NCBI GenBank assembly: GCA_016793465.1
Contig: JAEUJW010000057.1
Span: 62,001-126,000 of the forward strand
Direction: 5' to 3'
Source of the DNA: Myxococcales bacterium
GTDB taxonomy: Bacteria; Myxococcota; Polyangia; Nannocystales; Nannocystaceae
DNA: 64,000 nucleotides
The translations under genes and the position numbers were made by a program. Every line of letters begins with the position of its first letter. Position 1 is the stretch's first letter. Below, piece by piece: positions 8,167 through 17,285 of this stretch. The notes beneath the pieces are model-generated. The model saw only the letters and a list, made by a program, of their open reading frames with translations. It did not search any database and was not told the origin of the DNA.

Positions 8167-9384
8167 TCAGCAGGCCTTCGCCCGCGGCCGCAGCGACGGG
8201 TCGTCGCGCCGAAAAATTACGCTCGCGAGCACGACGACCCCCCACATCGCCGCGAGGTGCAGCACCATGACCTCGCCCGAGTACCACTCGTTGATGCGGC
8301 TGCTGATCAGCGGCCCCGACACCGCGCCGAGGGCGAACGACGCGTTGAGCAGGCCGTTGGCCCGCCCGTAGTCGCGCGGGTCGGAGATGAGGCTCTGCAG
8401 GGCCAGCGACAGCGGCCACATCGGCGACAGCGCCCCGCCGGCGAGGATCACCGCCAGGGCGATGGTCACGAAGTTCGGCAGGTACACCACGCTGGCGGCG
8501 ATCAGCCCGCCCGCCAGCGCCATCGTGCGGATCACCTTGAGGTGGCCGAAGCGGTCGCCGAGGTGGCCGATGTACATCACGAACAGCACCATCCCCAGCG
8601 AGAACAGCCCGACCAGCAGCTTGGTGTGCTCCTCCGGGACGCCGCGCTCCTGGGTCAGGAACAGCGGCAGGTACAGCACCAGCGAGCCCTGGAAGTAGCC
8701 GTAGGTGAACGGCGGCACGCAGGCGGTCTTGATGCGCCACAGCAGCGCCGCGGTGCTGAGCCCGGTCGGCGGCGGCGCGTCGCCGCTCGGCTCGGCCTGG
8801 ATCTCGACCGCGTCGATGACCGGGTCGAGCCGCGTCAACGCGTACGCCGCCCCGGCCGCCGCCACGCAGCCCGCGGCCACGAACACCAGCGTCTCGGTGT
8901 CCTGCCACAGCAGCGCCACGCCCCACGCGATCAGCGAGCCGAGCACGTAGCCGAGCGCCAGCACGTTGCTGTAGAGCCCGGTCACGAACCCGCGGTTGAG
9001 GCTGGTCGTGCGCAGCAGCAGGATGGTCTCGAGGCTGATCCACGCGCCCACCGAGAACGCCCCGTCGAACGCGCGCGACAGCGCCAGCCCGAAGAACCCC
9101 GGCATGAACGGGAACACCAGCACCGCCACGCCGTAGCCCGCGAGCGCGATGCTCAGCACCACCCGCGGCGTCAGCTTGCGGACCATCAGCCCCATCGGCA
9201 CCGCGAACGCGGCGATGCCGACCGAGAAGAACGTCGCCAGGTTGGCGATGGTCGTCTTGTCGAACTGGTGGACCCGCGTCAGATACAGCGAGATGATGGC
9301 CAGCACCATCCCGTAGGCCACACCCAGGGTCAGGCACAGCTTGTAGGCCGTGCGGATGTTGGGGTCTTTGAGGATCTCGCGCAA
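8167..9384 (-). CDS. MFS transporter
   Basis: 405 residues from TTG at 9384, ending 9 bp from the convergent coiled-coil gene. Eleven to twelve hydrophobic helices alternate with short charged loops. The loop motif GHLGDRFGHLKVIRT in the second half matches the major facilitator signature GxLaDrxGrrxxl; VPMGLMVRKLTPRVVL is its counterpart in the first half. A soluble loop near the middle (DAVEIQAEPSGDAPPPTG) separates the two six-helix bundles. Substrate cannot be inferred. It lies downstream of a lipoprotein gene on the same strand (79-bp gap). Confidence 0.85.
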   Translation of the reverse strand: MREILKDPNIRTAYKLCLTLGVAYGMVLAIISLYLTRVHQFDKTTIANLATFFSVGIAAFAVPMGLMVRKLTPRVVLSIALAGYGVAVLVFPFMPGFFGLALSRAFDGAFSVGAWISLETILLLRTTSLNRGFVTGLYSNVLALGYVLGSLIAWGVALLWQDTETLVFVAAGCVAAAGAAYALTRLDPVIDAVEIQAEPSGDAPPPTGLSTAALLWRIKTACVPPFTYGYFQGSLVLYLPLFLTQERGVPEEHTKLLVGLFSLGMVLFVMYIGHLGDRFGHLKVIRTMALAGGLIAASVVYLPNFVTIALAVILAGGALSPMWPLSLALQSLISDPRDYGRANGLLNASFALGAVSGPLISSRINEWYSGEVMVLHLAAMWGVVVLASVIFRRDDPSLRPRAKAC

Positions 9385-9463
9385 TGTCGAAGGGGGGGCC
9401 GCCCAGTGTAACAGGACCCCCGGCGCGCGCGCTACGGGCGATGCGGGCCCGCCCCGCGGGTTT

Positions 9464-10204
9464 TTACCCGTCGGTGCGGGTGTCGCGAGCGCAGTTGATC
9501 GTCACGTCGGTCGGCAGCGCGTCGATGCCGTCGACCCGCACCGACGCGAACGTCGAGCCGTCGATGGTCGTCATCAGCGGCATCGTCACCATGCCCGTGA
9601 CGTCGCCGCACACGAAGTCGGCGTCGACCACGGTGGCCGCCAGCTTCAGCGTGGCCACGATGTCCGAGCCGGTGATCGGGTTGGCCATGCCGGTGACCAT
9701 CGTCTCGCCGGCGTCGACCACGTACTTGCCGTCGACCACCGGGATGTCCTTGAACGTCAGCGGCTCGCCGACCGGCTGGCGCGGCATGGTCACCATCTGC
9801 AAGCCGAGCGACAGCGGCTGCAGCGTGATGTCGACGGTGATGTTGCCCGCCCCGTCGTCCTTCTGGACCACCGTGCTCAGGAACTGCAGCGGCAGGTCCG
9901 GCTGCACGCTGGTGGAGATCGCCAGCAGCGCGGTGCCGCTGAGGTCGACCGGCTCCGGCGGGCTTGTCTCGCCGCCCGAGCTCTCCAGCGTCATCCCCGT
10001 CGTCGTCGGCTCGCCGGTCCCGCCGGTCCCGCCGGTCCCGCCGGTGTCCATGCCCGGCTTCGCCTCGTCGACGTAATCGTTGAACTTGCCCTCCGCGTCG
10101 GGCCCACACGCCGCCGCCAGCAGCACCAGCGACAGCGCCGTCGCTCCGCCCGGTCGGCGCCGCCGGACCGAATACCCGTCGTGGTGATGGCCTTGCATCG
10201 TCAT
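9464..10204 (-). CDS. Lipoprotein of unknown function
   Basis: 246 residues from ATG 10204 (ATG 10198 is also possible). The Arg-rich n-region, hydrophobic core and LLAAACG put the lipidated Cys at about residue 33. A GGTGGTGGTGEPTTTG linker follows, then a 160-residue domain rich in beta-strand-like segments (ITVDITLQPLSLGLQMV, VVDGKYVVDAGETMVTGM). I recognise no family. It diverges from the FadL-like outer-membrane protein gene across a 101-bp shared promoter region, so both may be envelope components. Confidence 0.7.
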   Translation of the reverse strand: MTMQGHHHDGYSVRRRRPGGATALSLVLLAAACGPDAEGKFNDYVDEAKPGMDTGGTGGTGGTGEPTTTGMTLESSGGETSPPEPVDLSGTALLAISTSVQPDLPLQFLSTVVQKDDGAGNITVDITLQPLSLGLQMVTMPRQPVGEPLTFKDIPVVDGKYVVDAGETMVTGMANPITGSDIVATLKLAATVVDADFVCGDVTGMVTMPLMTTIDGSTFASVRVDGIDALPTDVTINCARDTRTDG

Positions 10205-10221
10205 GTCCAGCCTCTTCTTTA

Positions 10222-10250
10222 TTGCACGCCGCGGCGCGCTTCCATAGTAA
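10222..10250 (+). promoter_or_regulatory. Candidate sigma-70 promoter for FadL-like gene
   Basis: TTGCAC (10222-10227), 17-bp spacer, TAGTAA (10245-10250), in the divergent gap upstream of the outer-membrane protein gene at 10306. Confidence 0.5.
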
Positions 10251-10305
10251 AGTGCACCGGCCCATCGGCAAAAGTACGACCGTCACGAAGGACCCCGGTA
10301 TCCCC

Positions 10306-11814
10306 ATGGCTCGTCCGCATCGCCCCCGCCTGCGTGCTCCGCTCCGCACCCTGTCCCTCGCGCTCGGCGTCTCCTGCGGCGCCTCCTTCGGCGTCTCTTT
10401 CGGCGTGCTGGCCACCGCCGGCACCGCCCACGCGTCCGGCATCGCGGTGGCCCGCTTCGGCGGCGAACACGGCCACCCCACCACCGATAACCCCACCGCG
10501 ATCTACTACAACCCCGCGGGAATCGCGCTGAGGCCTGGAACCCGCATCTTCCTCGACGGCAGCCTCGCCGGTCGCTGGGCCAGCTACACCCGCCCGGAGT
10601 CCGCCATCAGCAAGGCCGGCACCGGCACCCCCGACGACGCCATCTCCGCCAACGCCGGCACCGCCAAGCTCGCCAACACGCTCTTTAGCCCGTTCTTCGG
10701 CGTCAGCTCCGACTTCGGCACCAAGATCTTCAGCGCCGGCGCGGCCGTCTACTTCCCGTTCGGCGGCCAGGCGGTGTGGAAGGACAACACCCAGTACGGC
10801 GACAGCAAGTACCCCGGCGCCAGCGACGGCGTGCAGCGCTGGCACACCATCGACGGCAAGATCCGCTCGATGTACATCTCCGGCGCGGTCGCCTTCAACA
10901 TCCCGCAGATCGGCCTGTCGATCGGCGTCAACGGCAGCGCCATCCGCAGCGAGGTCGACACCCTCCGCGCCCGCAACACCGACGGCACCGACGACCTCGT
11001 CTACGGCAGCGGCGCCACCAAAGAGGGCCGCTCGTGGCTCAACGCCAAGGGCTGGCAGGGCAGCTTCGCCGTCGGCGCGATCTGGAACTGGCGCTCCAAG
11101 CTGTGGCTCGGCGGCTCCTACACCTCGCAGCCCAACGTCGTCGGCGGCATGACCCTGAAGGGCACCCTCCACAACCTGTTCCCCCCCAACTACGACCCCT
11201 CCGGCCAGGTCACCAACGTCGAGTTCACCCAGACCCTCCCAGACATCATCCGCCTCGGCATCCGCGGCCGCCCCACCGAACGCCTCGAGCTGCGCCTGTT
11301 CGCCGACTACACCCGCTGGTCCGTGTTCGACAAGCAGTGCGTCTTGAACGCCACCGTCGACTCCCGCAACTGCAACATCCCCAACGAGGCCGCCGCCCTC
11401 GACAAGCCCGAGGAGTACGGCGTCGACGACCCCGGCGACTCCTCGCTCGTGCAGCTGCTGCCGCGCTTCTGGAAGGACGCCGGCGGCGTGCGGGCCGGCG
11501 CCTCGTACTGGTTCATCCCCAACCTCGAGACCTACGTCGGCGTCGGCTTCGACAGCTCCGCCGTGCGCCGCCAGACCCTCGACGCCGCCCTGCTCGACAC
11601 CAACAAGATGTCGTTTAGCCTCGGCGCCCGCTGGCAGATCGTCCGTCAGTTCGCGATCGCCCTGACCGTGACCGACATCGCCTACTTCAAGACCGACACC
11701 AAGGGCCAGAACGTGCTCGGCAAGTTCAAGAGCACCGCCGGCCAGCCCTCGGCCGACGGCGTCTACAAGCAGAACATCCTGCTCGGCCAGCTCTACCTCG
11801 ACGCCCACTTCTAG
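10306..11814 (+). CDS. FadL/OmpP1-type outer-membrane protein
   Basis: 502 residues from ATG 10306, with GAAGGA 13 nt upstream. A signal peptide (about 1-40) ends near AHASG. The mature N-terminus holds the family hallmark: TDNPTAIYYNPAGIAL, with the NPAG turn of the FadL hatch. Alternating aromatic/Gly strands follow (GLSIGVNGSAIRSEV, WLGGSYTSQPNVVGG, LRLFADYTRWSVF, AGASYWFIPNLETYVGVG), and the last residues, LLGQLYLDAHF, end in the Phe typical of BAM substrates. FadL proteins take up long-chain fatty acids or other hydrophobic compounds across the outer membrane. Monocistronic; GC palindromes follow the stop. Confidence 0.9.
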   Translation: MARPHRPRLRAPLRTLSLALGVSCGASFGVSFGVLATAGTAHASGIAVARFGGEHGHPTTDNPTAIYYNPAGIALRPGTRIFLDGSLAGRWASYTRPESAISKAGTGTPDDAISANAGTAKLANTLFSPFFGVSSDFGTKIFSAGAAVYFPFGGQAVWKDNTQYGDSKYPGASDGVQRWHTIDGKIRSMYISGAVAFNIPQIGLSIGVNGSAIRSEVDTLRARNTDGTDDLVYGSGATKEGRSWLNAKGWQGSFAVGAIWNWRSKLWLGGSYTSQPNVVGGMTLKGTLHNLFPPNYDPSGQVTNVEFTQTLPDIIRLGIRGRPTERLELRLFADYTRWSVFDKQCVLNATVDSRNCNIPNEAAALDKPEEYGVDDPGDSSLVQLLPRFWKDAGGVRAGASYWFIPNLETYVGVGFDSSAVRRQTLDAALLDTNKMSFSLGARWQIVRQFAIALTVTDIAYFKTDTKGQNVLGKFKSTAGQPSADGVYKQNILLGQLYLDAHF

Positions 11815-11821
11815 GCGCCGC

Positions 11822-11854
11822 GCGGGCGGCCGCCCGCTCAGCCCTCGTCGAGGG
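11822..11854. terminator. Two short hairpins between convergent genes
   Basis: A perfect 16-bp GC palindrome (11822-11837) and a CCCTC-gtc-GAGGG hairpin (11842-11854) occupy the 49-bp gap between the FadL-like gene and the convergent DUF1304 gene. They may end both transcripts; there is no T-tract. Confidence 0.4.
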
Positions 11855-11863
11855 ACACGGTCG

Positions 11864-12232
11864 TCACGGCCGCTTCGCCAGCAGCACCGCCCCGAGCCCC
11901 AGCGCGGCCGGCAGCGCCTGCACGAACAGGATCGTCGTCTTCGCCGTCGCCCCGCCATAGAGCCCCGCGACGAGCACACACCCGAGGAAGAACAGCCGGA
12001 TCGGCCGCTGCATGTCCTCGCGCGCGATCAGCCCCCAGAACAGCCCCGCCGCCAGGAACCCGTTATAAAGCCCCTGGTTGGCCGCCAGCGTCGCCGACGC
12101 CTGCGCGAACTCCGGGGTCGTGCCGAACGTCGCCATGCCCCGCGGCGTCGTCCACAGGAACATCTCGAGCACCAGGAAGTACACGTGCAAGGCGCCGATC
12201 AGCCCGACGAGGATCGCGGAGACTCGTTGCAT
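11864..12232 (-). CDS. DUF1304 small membrane protein
   Basis: 122 residues from ATG 12232, with four predicted membrane helices. The signature of DUF1304 is plain: HVYFLVLEMFLWTTPRG near the N-terminus and LAANQGLYNGFLAAGLFWG in the middle. The family is widespread, about 120 residues long, and has no known function. A short dyad (TGGCACG-ag-CGTGCCA) abuts the start codon at 12232-12247 and could bind a regulator. Confidence 0.9.
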   Translation of the reverse strand: MQRVSAILVGLIGALHVYFLVLEMFLWTTPRGMATFGTTPEFAQASATLAANQGLYNGFLAAGLFWGLIAREDMQRPIRLFFLGCVLVAGLYGGATAKTTILFVQALPAALGLGAVLLAKRP

Positions 12233-12247
12233 GGCACGAGCGTGCCA
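12232..12247. promoter_or_regulatory. Inverted repeat at DUF1304 start
   Basis: Perfect 7-bp arms, TGGCACG and CGTGCCA, with a 2-bp spacer, overlapping the first base of the start codon. It could be an operator or a 5' RNA hairpin. Confidence 0.45.
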
Positions 12248-12365
12248 GACCCGGCCCCGCGCGCCCAGCCCCGCGCCCGCCCCGAACCCAGCGCCCCGCG
12301 GCGACCCACCCGCCGGCGGCGAGCGAGCGACGCGCGCCCGGATCCGTCACCGAACCCGGAATTCG

Positions 12366-12388
12366 GGCCACTTCAGCCCTGAAGGGCC
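12366..12388 (-). terminator. Hairpin downstream of lhr
   Basis: GGCC-a-CTTCAG, a 2-nt loop, then CTGAAG-GGCC: a 10-bp stem with one bulge, 23 bp beyond the Lhr stop on the minus strand. No T-tract. Confidence 0.4.
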
Positions 12389-12410
12389 ACGCCGCCCGAG
12401 TCGCCCCCTG

Positions 12411-15400
12411 TCAAGCGTGCAGGGCGATCGGCCGCGTCACCTCGCTCGGCACGCCGTCGCGATAGCGCAGCACGTGCCCACGCACCGCCGGCACCCGCGG
12501 CCCCGCGCTGACGATGCCCGCGAGGTTGAGCGGATCGGTGGTCGCAACCTCGACCTCCTCGACGGCCCCGCTCTGGCTCGCCCGCCGCACCGCCCGCAGC
12601 GCCTCGACGGCCTCCGGCAGCGCGAACTGCTCGCCCTGCAACCCGGCCACGAAGCGGCCCCCGCGGATCTCCCCGCGCGCCTCGAGCCGGCGATAGATGT
12701 CGAGCAGCACCCGCCACGACGGCGCACCTGTCTCTCGGGCCAGCAGCGCCCGCGCGACCACGCCGTAGCGCCGCAGCAGCGACCTGGCGAGGTCGACCGG
12801 GCTGCCGTCGCCGAACGGGTCCGGCGCCTCGCCGGCCGCCAGCTCGCGGGCGATCAGCGACCAGCGCCCGCGCGGCAGCCGGCGCCGCAGCGGCTCGCCC
12901 GACTCGCACAGCGCCCGCAGCCCCGCGAACCCGTCACTCGTGATCGCCCCGGCCCGCGCCAGCTCCCACAGCGCCTCCTCGATGTCCGTCGCCGACACGC
13001 CGAGCCCCGCCCGCAGGTCGGCCGCGAACGCCGCCCCGCGCTCGAGCGCCTCCGCCGCCCGCCGCGCCGTCGCCGACAGGTGCGGCCACTCGCGCGCCGG
13101 GCTGTCCCCGCGCCGCACCAGGAACCCCGCGTGCGCCCGCAGCAGCAGCGCCACCTTGCCCGCCCCGCGCGGCAGCTCGCCGGGCTCCAGCCCCTCCGCC
13201 GGCAGCGGCGACAGCCGCCCCCACGCGACCTCGCCGGCCAGGCACAGCTCGTCGAGCCACGCCGGATCGTAGTCGGCGATCCTCCGCGGCAGCACCTCCT
13301 GCTCCCACGCCTGCGCCGGCAGCTCGACCCCCTCGAGCTGCTCGATCACCCGCAGCAGCCCCTCCACTCCGTGCAGCTGCGTGCCCGGCTGCACGTGCTG
13401 CCAGCGCAGCAGGAACCGCACCAGCTCCGCCGGCGTCACCGGTTTGATGTCCTCGCGCAGCCGCCCCAGCGTCAGCCGGTGGATCCGCTGCAGCAGCCGC
13501 CGCTCGCACCACTCGACCTCCACGCACCCCGGCGTGAACTTGCCCTGCAGCACGATCCCGTCGAGCTCGATGCTCGCCAGCGCCGCCTCGACCTGCGACG
13601 GCGCCAGCCACAGCGCCTCCGCGATCGCCGCCACGGTCGCCGGCCCCGCGTGCTGCATGTGCGAGCGCACCAGCTTGAGCGCCGCATCGTCCGGATCCAC
13701 CGCCCCCGCGAGGCTCGGCGGCAGCACGACCATCGGCTCGAGCCGCGCCTCCGGCCACAGCGCCCGCACCAGCGGCACCACCTCCGCCGCCGCCCATTTG
13801 ATCTTTTCGTTCGCCGCCGGCGGCACCGTCACCCGCACCAGCGTCGCCCTCCCCGTGGCGACCAACCGATTGAAGAATTCGTCCCACTCGCCGCGCGGCG
13901 GCAGCAGCATCGGCGCCGCCAGCAGGTCGTGCAATTCGTCGGCGTCGCGCAGCCCCTCGCCGCCGATCTTCACCGACTCGACCACCGTCGAGATCGCCGC
14001 CCCGTCGAGCGTCAGCAGGTCCCCGCCGCGCAGCGCCAGCTCGCCCGGCCGGCTCGTGCGCACCTGCCGGGCCCAGCGCTCCTCGAGCGGCGCGTCGTCG
14101 AGGAACGCATACGGGTTCGCATTTAAGATCGCATGCGAGAACGGCGACGGCGCCACGGTCTCGCGCGCGACCGCCTGGATCTCCCCGGCGTGCAGCCGCC
14201 GCAGCATCGCCTTCAGCCCCTCCGCGTCCATCGCGTCCTGCAGACAATCGCGGGTCGTCTCGTTGACCAGCGGATGATCCGGCAGCTCGACCTTCTCGCC
14301 GCCGTGGTTGTCCTGGCAGCCCGCCTGCGCCGGGAACACCGCCGCCAGCAGGTCCGCCGCCCGCATCCTTAAAATCGGCGGCGGCGTGCGCTTGCCGCCG
14401 CGGTGGCGCAGCACGGCCAGCGAGCGCTGCGCGTTCCACCGCCAGCGCGTCTCCCACATCGGGCTCTGCAGGGCCGCCTGCGTCAGCGCCTCGTCGACGG
14501 CCTCCGCGTGTAAAAAGTCGAAGATCGCCGCGAGCGGGAACGAGTGCTGCGGACCCAGCGACAGCAGCACCGCGTCGTCCGTGGCCGCCGCCTGCAGCTC
14601 GAAGTCGAAGGTGCGGCAGAACTTCTTCCTCAGGCCCATCCCGAACGCCCGGTTGAGCCGCGCCCCGAACGGCGCGTGAATGATGAGCTGCATCCCCCCC
14701 GACTCGTCGAAGAACCGCTCCGCCACCACGCACGCCTGCGTCGGCACCACCCCCAGCGCCTCCGCCCCCTCGCGCACGTACGCCAGCGCCTGCGCGGCGC
14801 CCGGCTCGCACACCCCGCACTCGTCCATCAGCAGCGCCCGCGCCCCCGCCTCGTCGCCCGCCGCCAGCAGCCTCCACAGGTCGCTGCGCAGCTCGGCGAC
14901 CTCGGCCGACAGCTCCGCCGTGCGCCCGAGCCCCTCGCCGTTCCAGAACGGGATGTTCGGCGGCTGCCCCTGCGCGTCGGTCACGCGCACGCGCCCGGCC
15001 TCGACCCGCTGGACCCGCCACGCGTGCGACCCCAACTTAAAGATGTCGCCGACCATGCTGTCGATCGCGAAGTCCTCGTCGACGGTGCCGACCATCGCCT
15101 CGGTGGCGTCCTCGATCACCTGATAGTCGGCCTTGTCGGGGATCGCCCCGCCCGAGGTCAGCGCCGCGAGCTGCGCCCCCCGGCGCCCGCGCGCCGCGTT
15201 GTGGATGCGGTCGAGGTGCAGCAGCGCCCCGGCCCGCCCGCGCCGCGTCGAGATCCCGTCGCCGAGCATCTCGATCACCTGGTCGAACTCCCGCCGCTCG
15301 AGCCTCGCGTACGGCGCCGCCCGCCGGGCCATCGACCACAGCGCCTCGACGTCCCACGCCTCGCCCGCGCAGGCCGCCACCACCTGCTGGGCCAGGATGT

Positions 15401-16640
15401 CGAGCGGCGCCTCGCGCTGGACCGGCCGGTCGATCCGCCCCGCCTTCATGGCCCGCACCGCCGCCGCGCACTCGAGCAGCCCGTCGCGGTCGAGCGCCAG
15501 GATCCTGCCCTTCGGCGTGCCCCCGACCGCGTGGCAGGCCCGCCCGATGCGCTGGCGCAGCACCGAGATCGAGCGCGGGCTGCCGACCTGGATGACGAGC
15601 TCGACGTCGCCGATGTCGATGCCGAGCTCGAGCGAGGCCGTCGCCACCACCGCCTTGATCTGCCCGGTCTGCAGCCGCTGCTCGACCGCCTGGCGCGTGC
15701 GCTTGGCCAGCGCCCCGTGGTGCGCCGCCACCACGCCCTCGCCGAGCCGCTGCTCGAGGTCGTGGGCCATGCGCTCCGACAGCCGCCGGCTGCCCACGAA
15801 GATCAGCGTGGTCCGGTGCTCTTTTAATAATTGTTCGATCCTCGCGTACAGGTCGGCCCAGGCCGCGCGCGAGGCCACCGCCGACAGCGTCTCCTCCGGC
15901 ACGTCGATGCCGACGTCGAGCCGCGCCCGCCGCCCGGCGTCGACCAGCGCGCAGGCCCGGGCCACACCTGACCCTTGAGACAGGTCGTGCCCGACCAGGA
16001 ACCGCGCCGCCTCGGCCGGCGGCTCGACCGTCGCCGACAGCCCGATGCGCTGCAGCGGCCGCCCGCACAGCGCGTCGAGCCGCTCGAGCGAGAGCGCCAG
16101 GTGAGCCCCGCGCTTGTTGCCGACGAGCGCGTGGATCTCGTCGACGATCACCTGCTCGCAGCCGGCGAGGATCGCCCGCCCCCGCGGCGACGTGAGCAGC
16201 AGGTACAGCGACTCCGGCGTGGTCACCAGCACGTGCGGCGGCTTCTTGATGATTCGCGTCCGCTCGGCCGCGGTCGAGTCGCCGGTGCGCATGGCCGTGC
16301 GGATCTCCGGCACCGCGTGCCCGAGCTCCGCCGCCGCCTCCGCGATCCCGCGCAGCGGCGCCTGCAGGTTGCGCTCGACGTCGGTCACGAGCGCCTTCAG
16401 CGGCGACACATAGACGATCTTCACCCCGTCCCCGAGCGCCTCGCTGCGCCGCACCAGCGCGTCGATGCCGGCGAGGAACGCCGCCAGCGTCTTGCCCGAG
16501 CCCGTCGGCGCCATGATCAGCGTGTCCCTGCCCTCCCCGATCGAGGCCCACCCCCCGCGCTGCGCCTCGGTCGGCCCCGCGAAGCGCTTATTAAACCAGC
16601 GAGCGACGGCGGGGCTGAAGGTCGGCGCGGAGGCGGTCAT
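12411..16640 (-). CDS. lhr: Lhr-type large superfamily 2 helicase (copy 1)
   Basis: 1409 residues from ATG 16640 (MTASAPTFSPAVARWF); the open frame continues upstream, but this ATG best fits the family N-terminus. Motifs in order: Q-like FAGPTEAQRGGW, Walker A MAPTGSGKTLAAF, TTPESL, DEIH in VIVDEIHALVGNKRG, SAT in GLSATVEP, VGSRRL, ASLELGIDIGDVE and QRIGRACHAVGG. The N-terminal 850 residues form the Lhr core (two RecA domains, winged helix, Lhr-specific domain) and the rest is the long C-terminal extension of full-length Lhr. Lhr unwinds RNA:DNA hybrids in a 3'-5' direction and is linked to DNA-damage repair. It stands alone here, unlike the second Lhr at 28213-32652. Two copies of the 16-bp dispersed motif (12728, 15968) lie inside. 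Confidence 0.9.
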   Translation of the reverse strand: MTASAPTFSPAVARWFNKRFAGPTEAQRGGWASIGEGRDTLIMAPTGSGKTLAAFLAGIDALVRRSEALGDGVKIVYVSPLKALVTDVERNLQAPLRGIAEAAAELGHAVPEIRTAMRTGDSTAAERTRIIKKPPHVLVTTPESLYLLLTSPRGRAILAGCEQVIVDEIHALVGNKRGAHLALSLERLDALCGRPLQRIGLSATVEPPAEAARFLVGHDLSQGSGVARACALVDAGRRARLDVGIDVPEETLSAVASRAAWADLYARIEQLLKEHRTTLIFVGSRRLSERMAHDLEQRLGEGVVAAHHGALAKRTRQAVEQRLQTGQIKAVVATASLELGIDIGDVELVIQVGSPRSISVLRQRIGRACHAVGGTPKGRILALDRDGLLECAAAVRAMKAGRIDRPVQREAPLDILAQQVVAACAGEAWDVEALWSMARRAAPYARLERREFDQVIEMLGDGISTRRGRAGALLHLDRIHNAARGRRGAQLAALTSGGAIPDKADYQVIEDATEAMVGTVDEDFAIDSMVGDIFKLGSHAWRVQRVEAGRVRVTDAQGQPPNIPFWNGEGLGRTAELSAEVAELRSDLWRLLAAGDEAGARALLMDECGVCEPGAAQALAYVREGAEALGVVPTQACVVAERFFDESGGMQLIIHAPFGARLNRAFGMGLRKKFCRTFDFELQAAATDDAVLLSLGPQHSFPLAAIFDFLHAEAVDEALTQAALQSPMWETRWRWNAQRSLAVLRHRGGKRTPPPILRMRAADLLAAVFPAQAGCQDNHGGEKVELPDHPLVNETTRDCLQDAMDAEGLKAMLRRLHAGEIQAVARETVAPSPFSHAILNANPYAFLDDAPLEERWARQVRTSRPGELALRGGDLLTLDGAAISTVVESVKIGGEGLRDADELHDLLAAPMLLPPRGEWDEFFNRLVATGRATLVRVTVPPAANEKIKWAAAEVVPLVRALWPEARLEPMVVLPPSLAGAVDPDDAALKLVRSHMQHAGPATVAAIAEALWLAPSQVEAALASIELDGIVLQGKFTPGCVEVEWCERRLLQRIHRLTLGRLREDIKPVTPAELVRFLLRWQHVQPGTQLHGVEGLLRVIEQLEGVELPAQAWEQEVLPRRIADYDPAWLDELCLAGEVAWGRLSPLPAEGLEPGELPRGAGKVALLLRAHAGFLVRRGDSPAREWPHLSATARRAAEALERGAAFAADLRAGLGVSATDIEEALWELARAGAITSDGFAGLRALCESGEPLRRRLPRGRWSLIARELAAGEAPDPFGDGSPVDLARSLLRRYGVVARALLARETGAPSWRVLLDIYRRLEARGEIRGGRFVAGLQGEQFALPEAVEALRAVRRASQSGAVEEVEVATTDPLNLAGIVSAGPRVPAVRGHVLRYRDGVPSEVTRPIALHA

Positions 16641-16703
16641 CGCGGGCGACGATACGCTTCGGCTGATTGGATGTACAGTGCCATCCGGCCGTACCATGGC
16701 CCG

Positions 16704-17282
16704 ATGCGAAACCTGCTCCTGCGACGCGCGTGGTGGCTGTGCGCCGCGCTCTGTGCCTGCCCCGGCGACTCGAACGACAGCGGCGACGGCGGCACCTTCG
16801 TCACCGAAGACTCGGCCCCGACCACCGACGCGCCGACCGGCGGCGGCCTCGCCATCGGCGCCCCGTGCGAGCTCTCCGCGGTGATCGGCCCGTCGGTGAT
16901 CGCCGACCCCGCCTGCGGCGGCGGCATCTGCGTGTTCCCCGACGACACGCCCCCGCCGCAGGGCGGCTGCGCCAGCGACGAGGAGTGCAACGCCGCCGAC
17001 CCCTCGACCGCGCGGTTCGTCTGCAACAACGGCTTTTGTTACCTCGACGACAGCTACGTCGCCGAGCGCTCGACCTGCAGCGAGACCTGCGACATCGACA
17101 GCGACTGCGCCGACGTCGACCCGTCGTCGCCGTGCAGCAACGGGTTCATCTGCGCCGCCCCCGGCCCGTCACCGAGCTGTTGCCGGCGCATGTGCCTGTG
17201 CACCGACCACGTGTCCAACGCCTGGCTCAACACCGTCGCCTTCGAGTGCGAGCAGGACATGAGCACCATGTGCCCGCTGTGA
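16704..17282 (+). CDS. Cys-rich lipoprotein
   Basis: 192 residues from ATG 16704. The signal MRNLLLRRAWWLCAALCAC has a lipobox near Cys19. A Gly/Asp/Thr linker (residues about 20-50) precedes a domain with about twenty cysteines (CASDEECNAADPS, CSETCDIDSDCADVDPSSPC), resembling the short EGF-like or disulphide-rich modules of myxobacterial surface proteins. Function unknown. TACAGT at 16674-16679 may be a -10. It diverges from lhr (64-bp gap) and converges with the phosphodiesterase gene, ending 3 bp from it. Confidence 0.65.
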   Translation: MRNLLLRRAWWLCAALCACPGDSNDSGDGGTFVTEDSAPTTDAPTGGGLAIGAPCELSAVIGPSVIADPACGGGICVFPDDTPPPQGGCASDEECNAADPSTARFVCNNGFCYLDDSYVAERSTCSETCDIDSDCADVDPSSPCSNGFICAAPGPSPSCCRRMCLCTDHVSNAWLNTVAFECEQDMSTMCPL

Positions 17283-17285
17283 TCT

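Noticed and set aside
8111..9337. Long Gly/Arg-rich minus-strand ORF inside the MFS gene
   Set aside because: Alternative frame of a clear transporter gene; composition is typical of high-GC shadow frames.
12078..14126. 682-codon + strand ORF across the lhr gene
   Set aside because: Arg/Pro/His-rich antisense shadow of the helicase with no domain.
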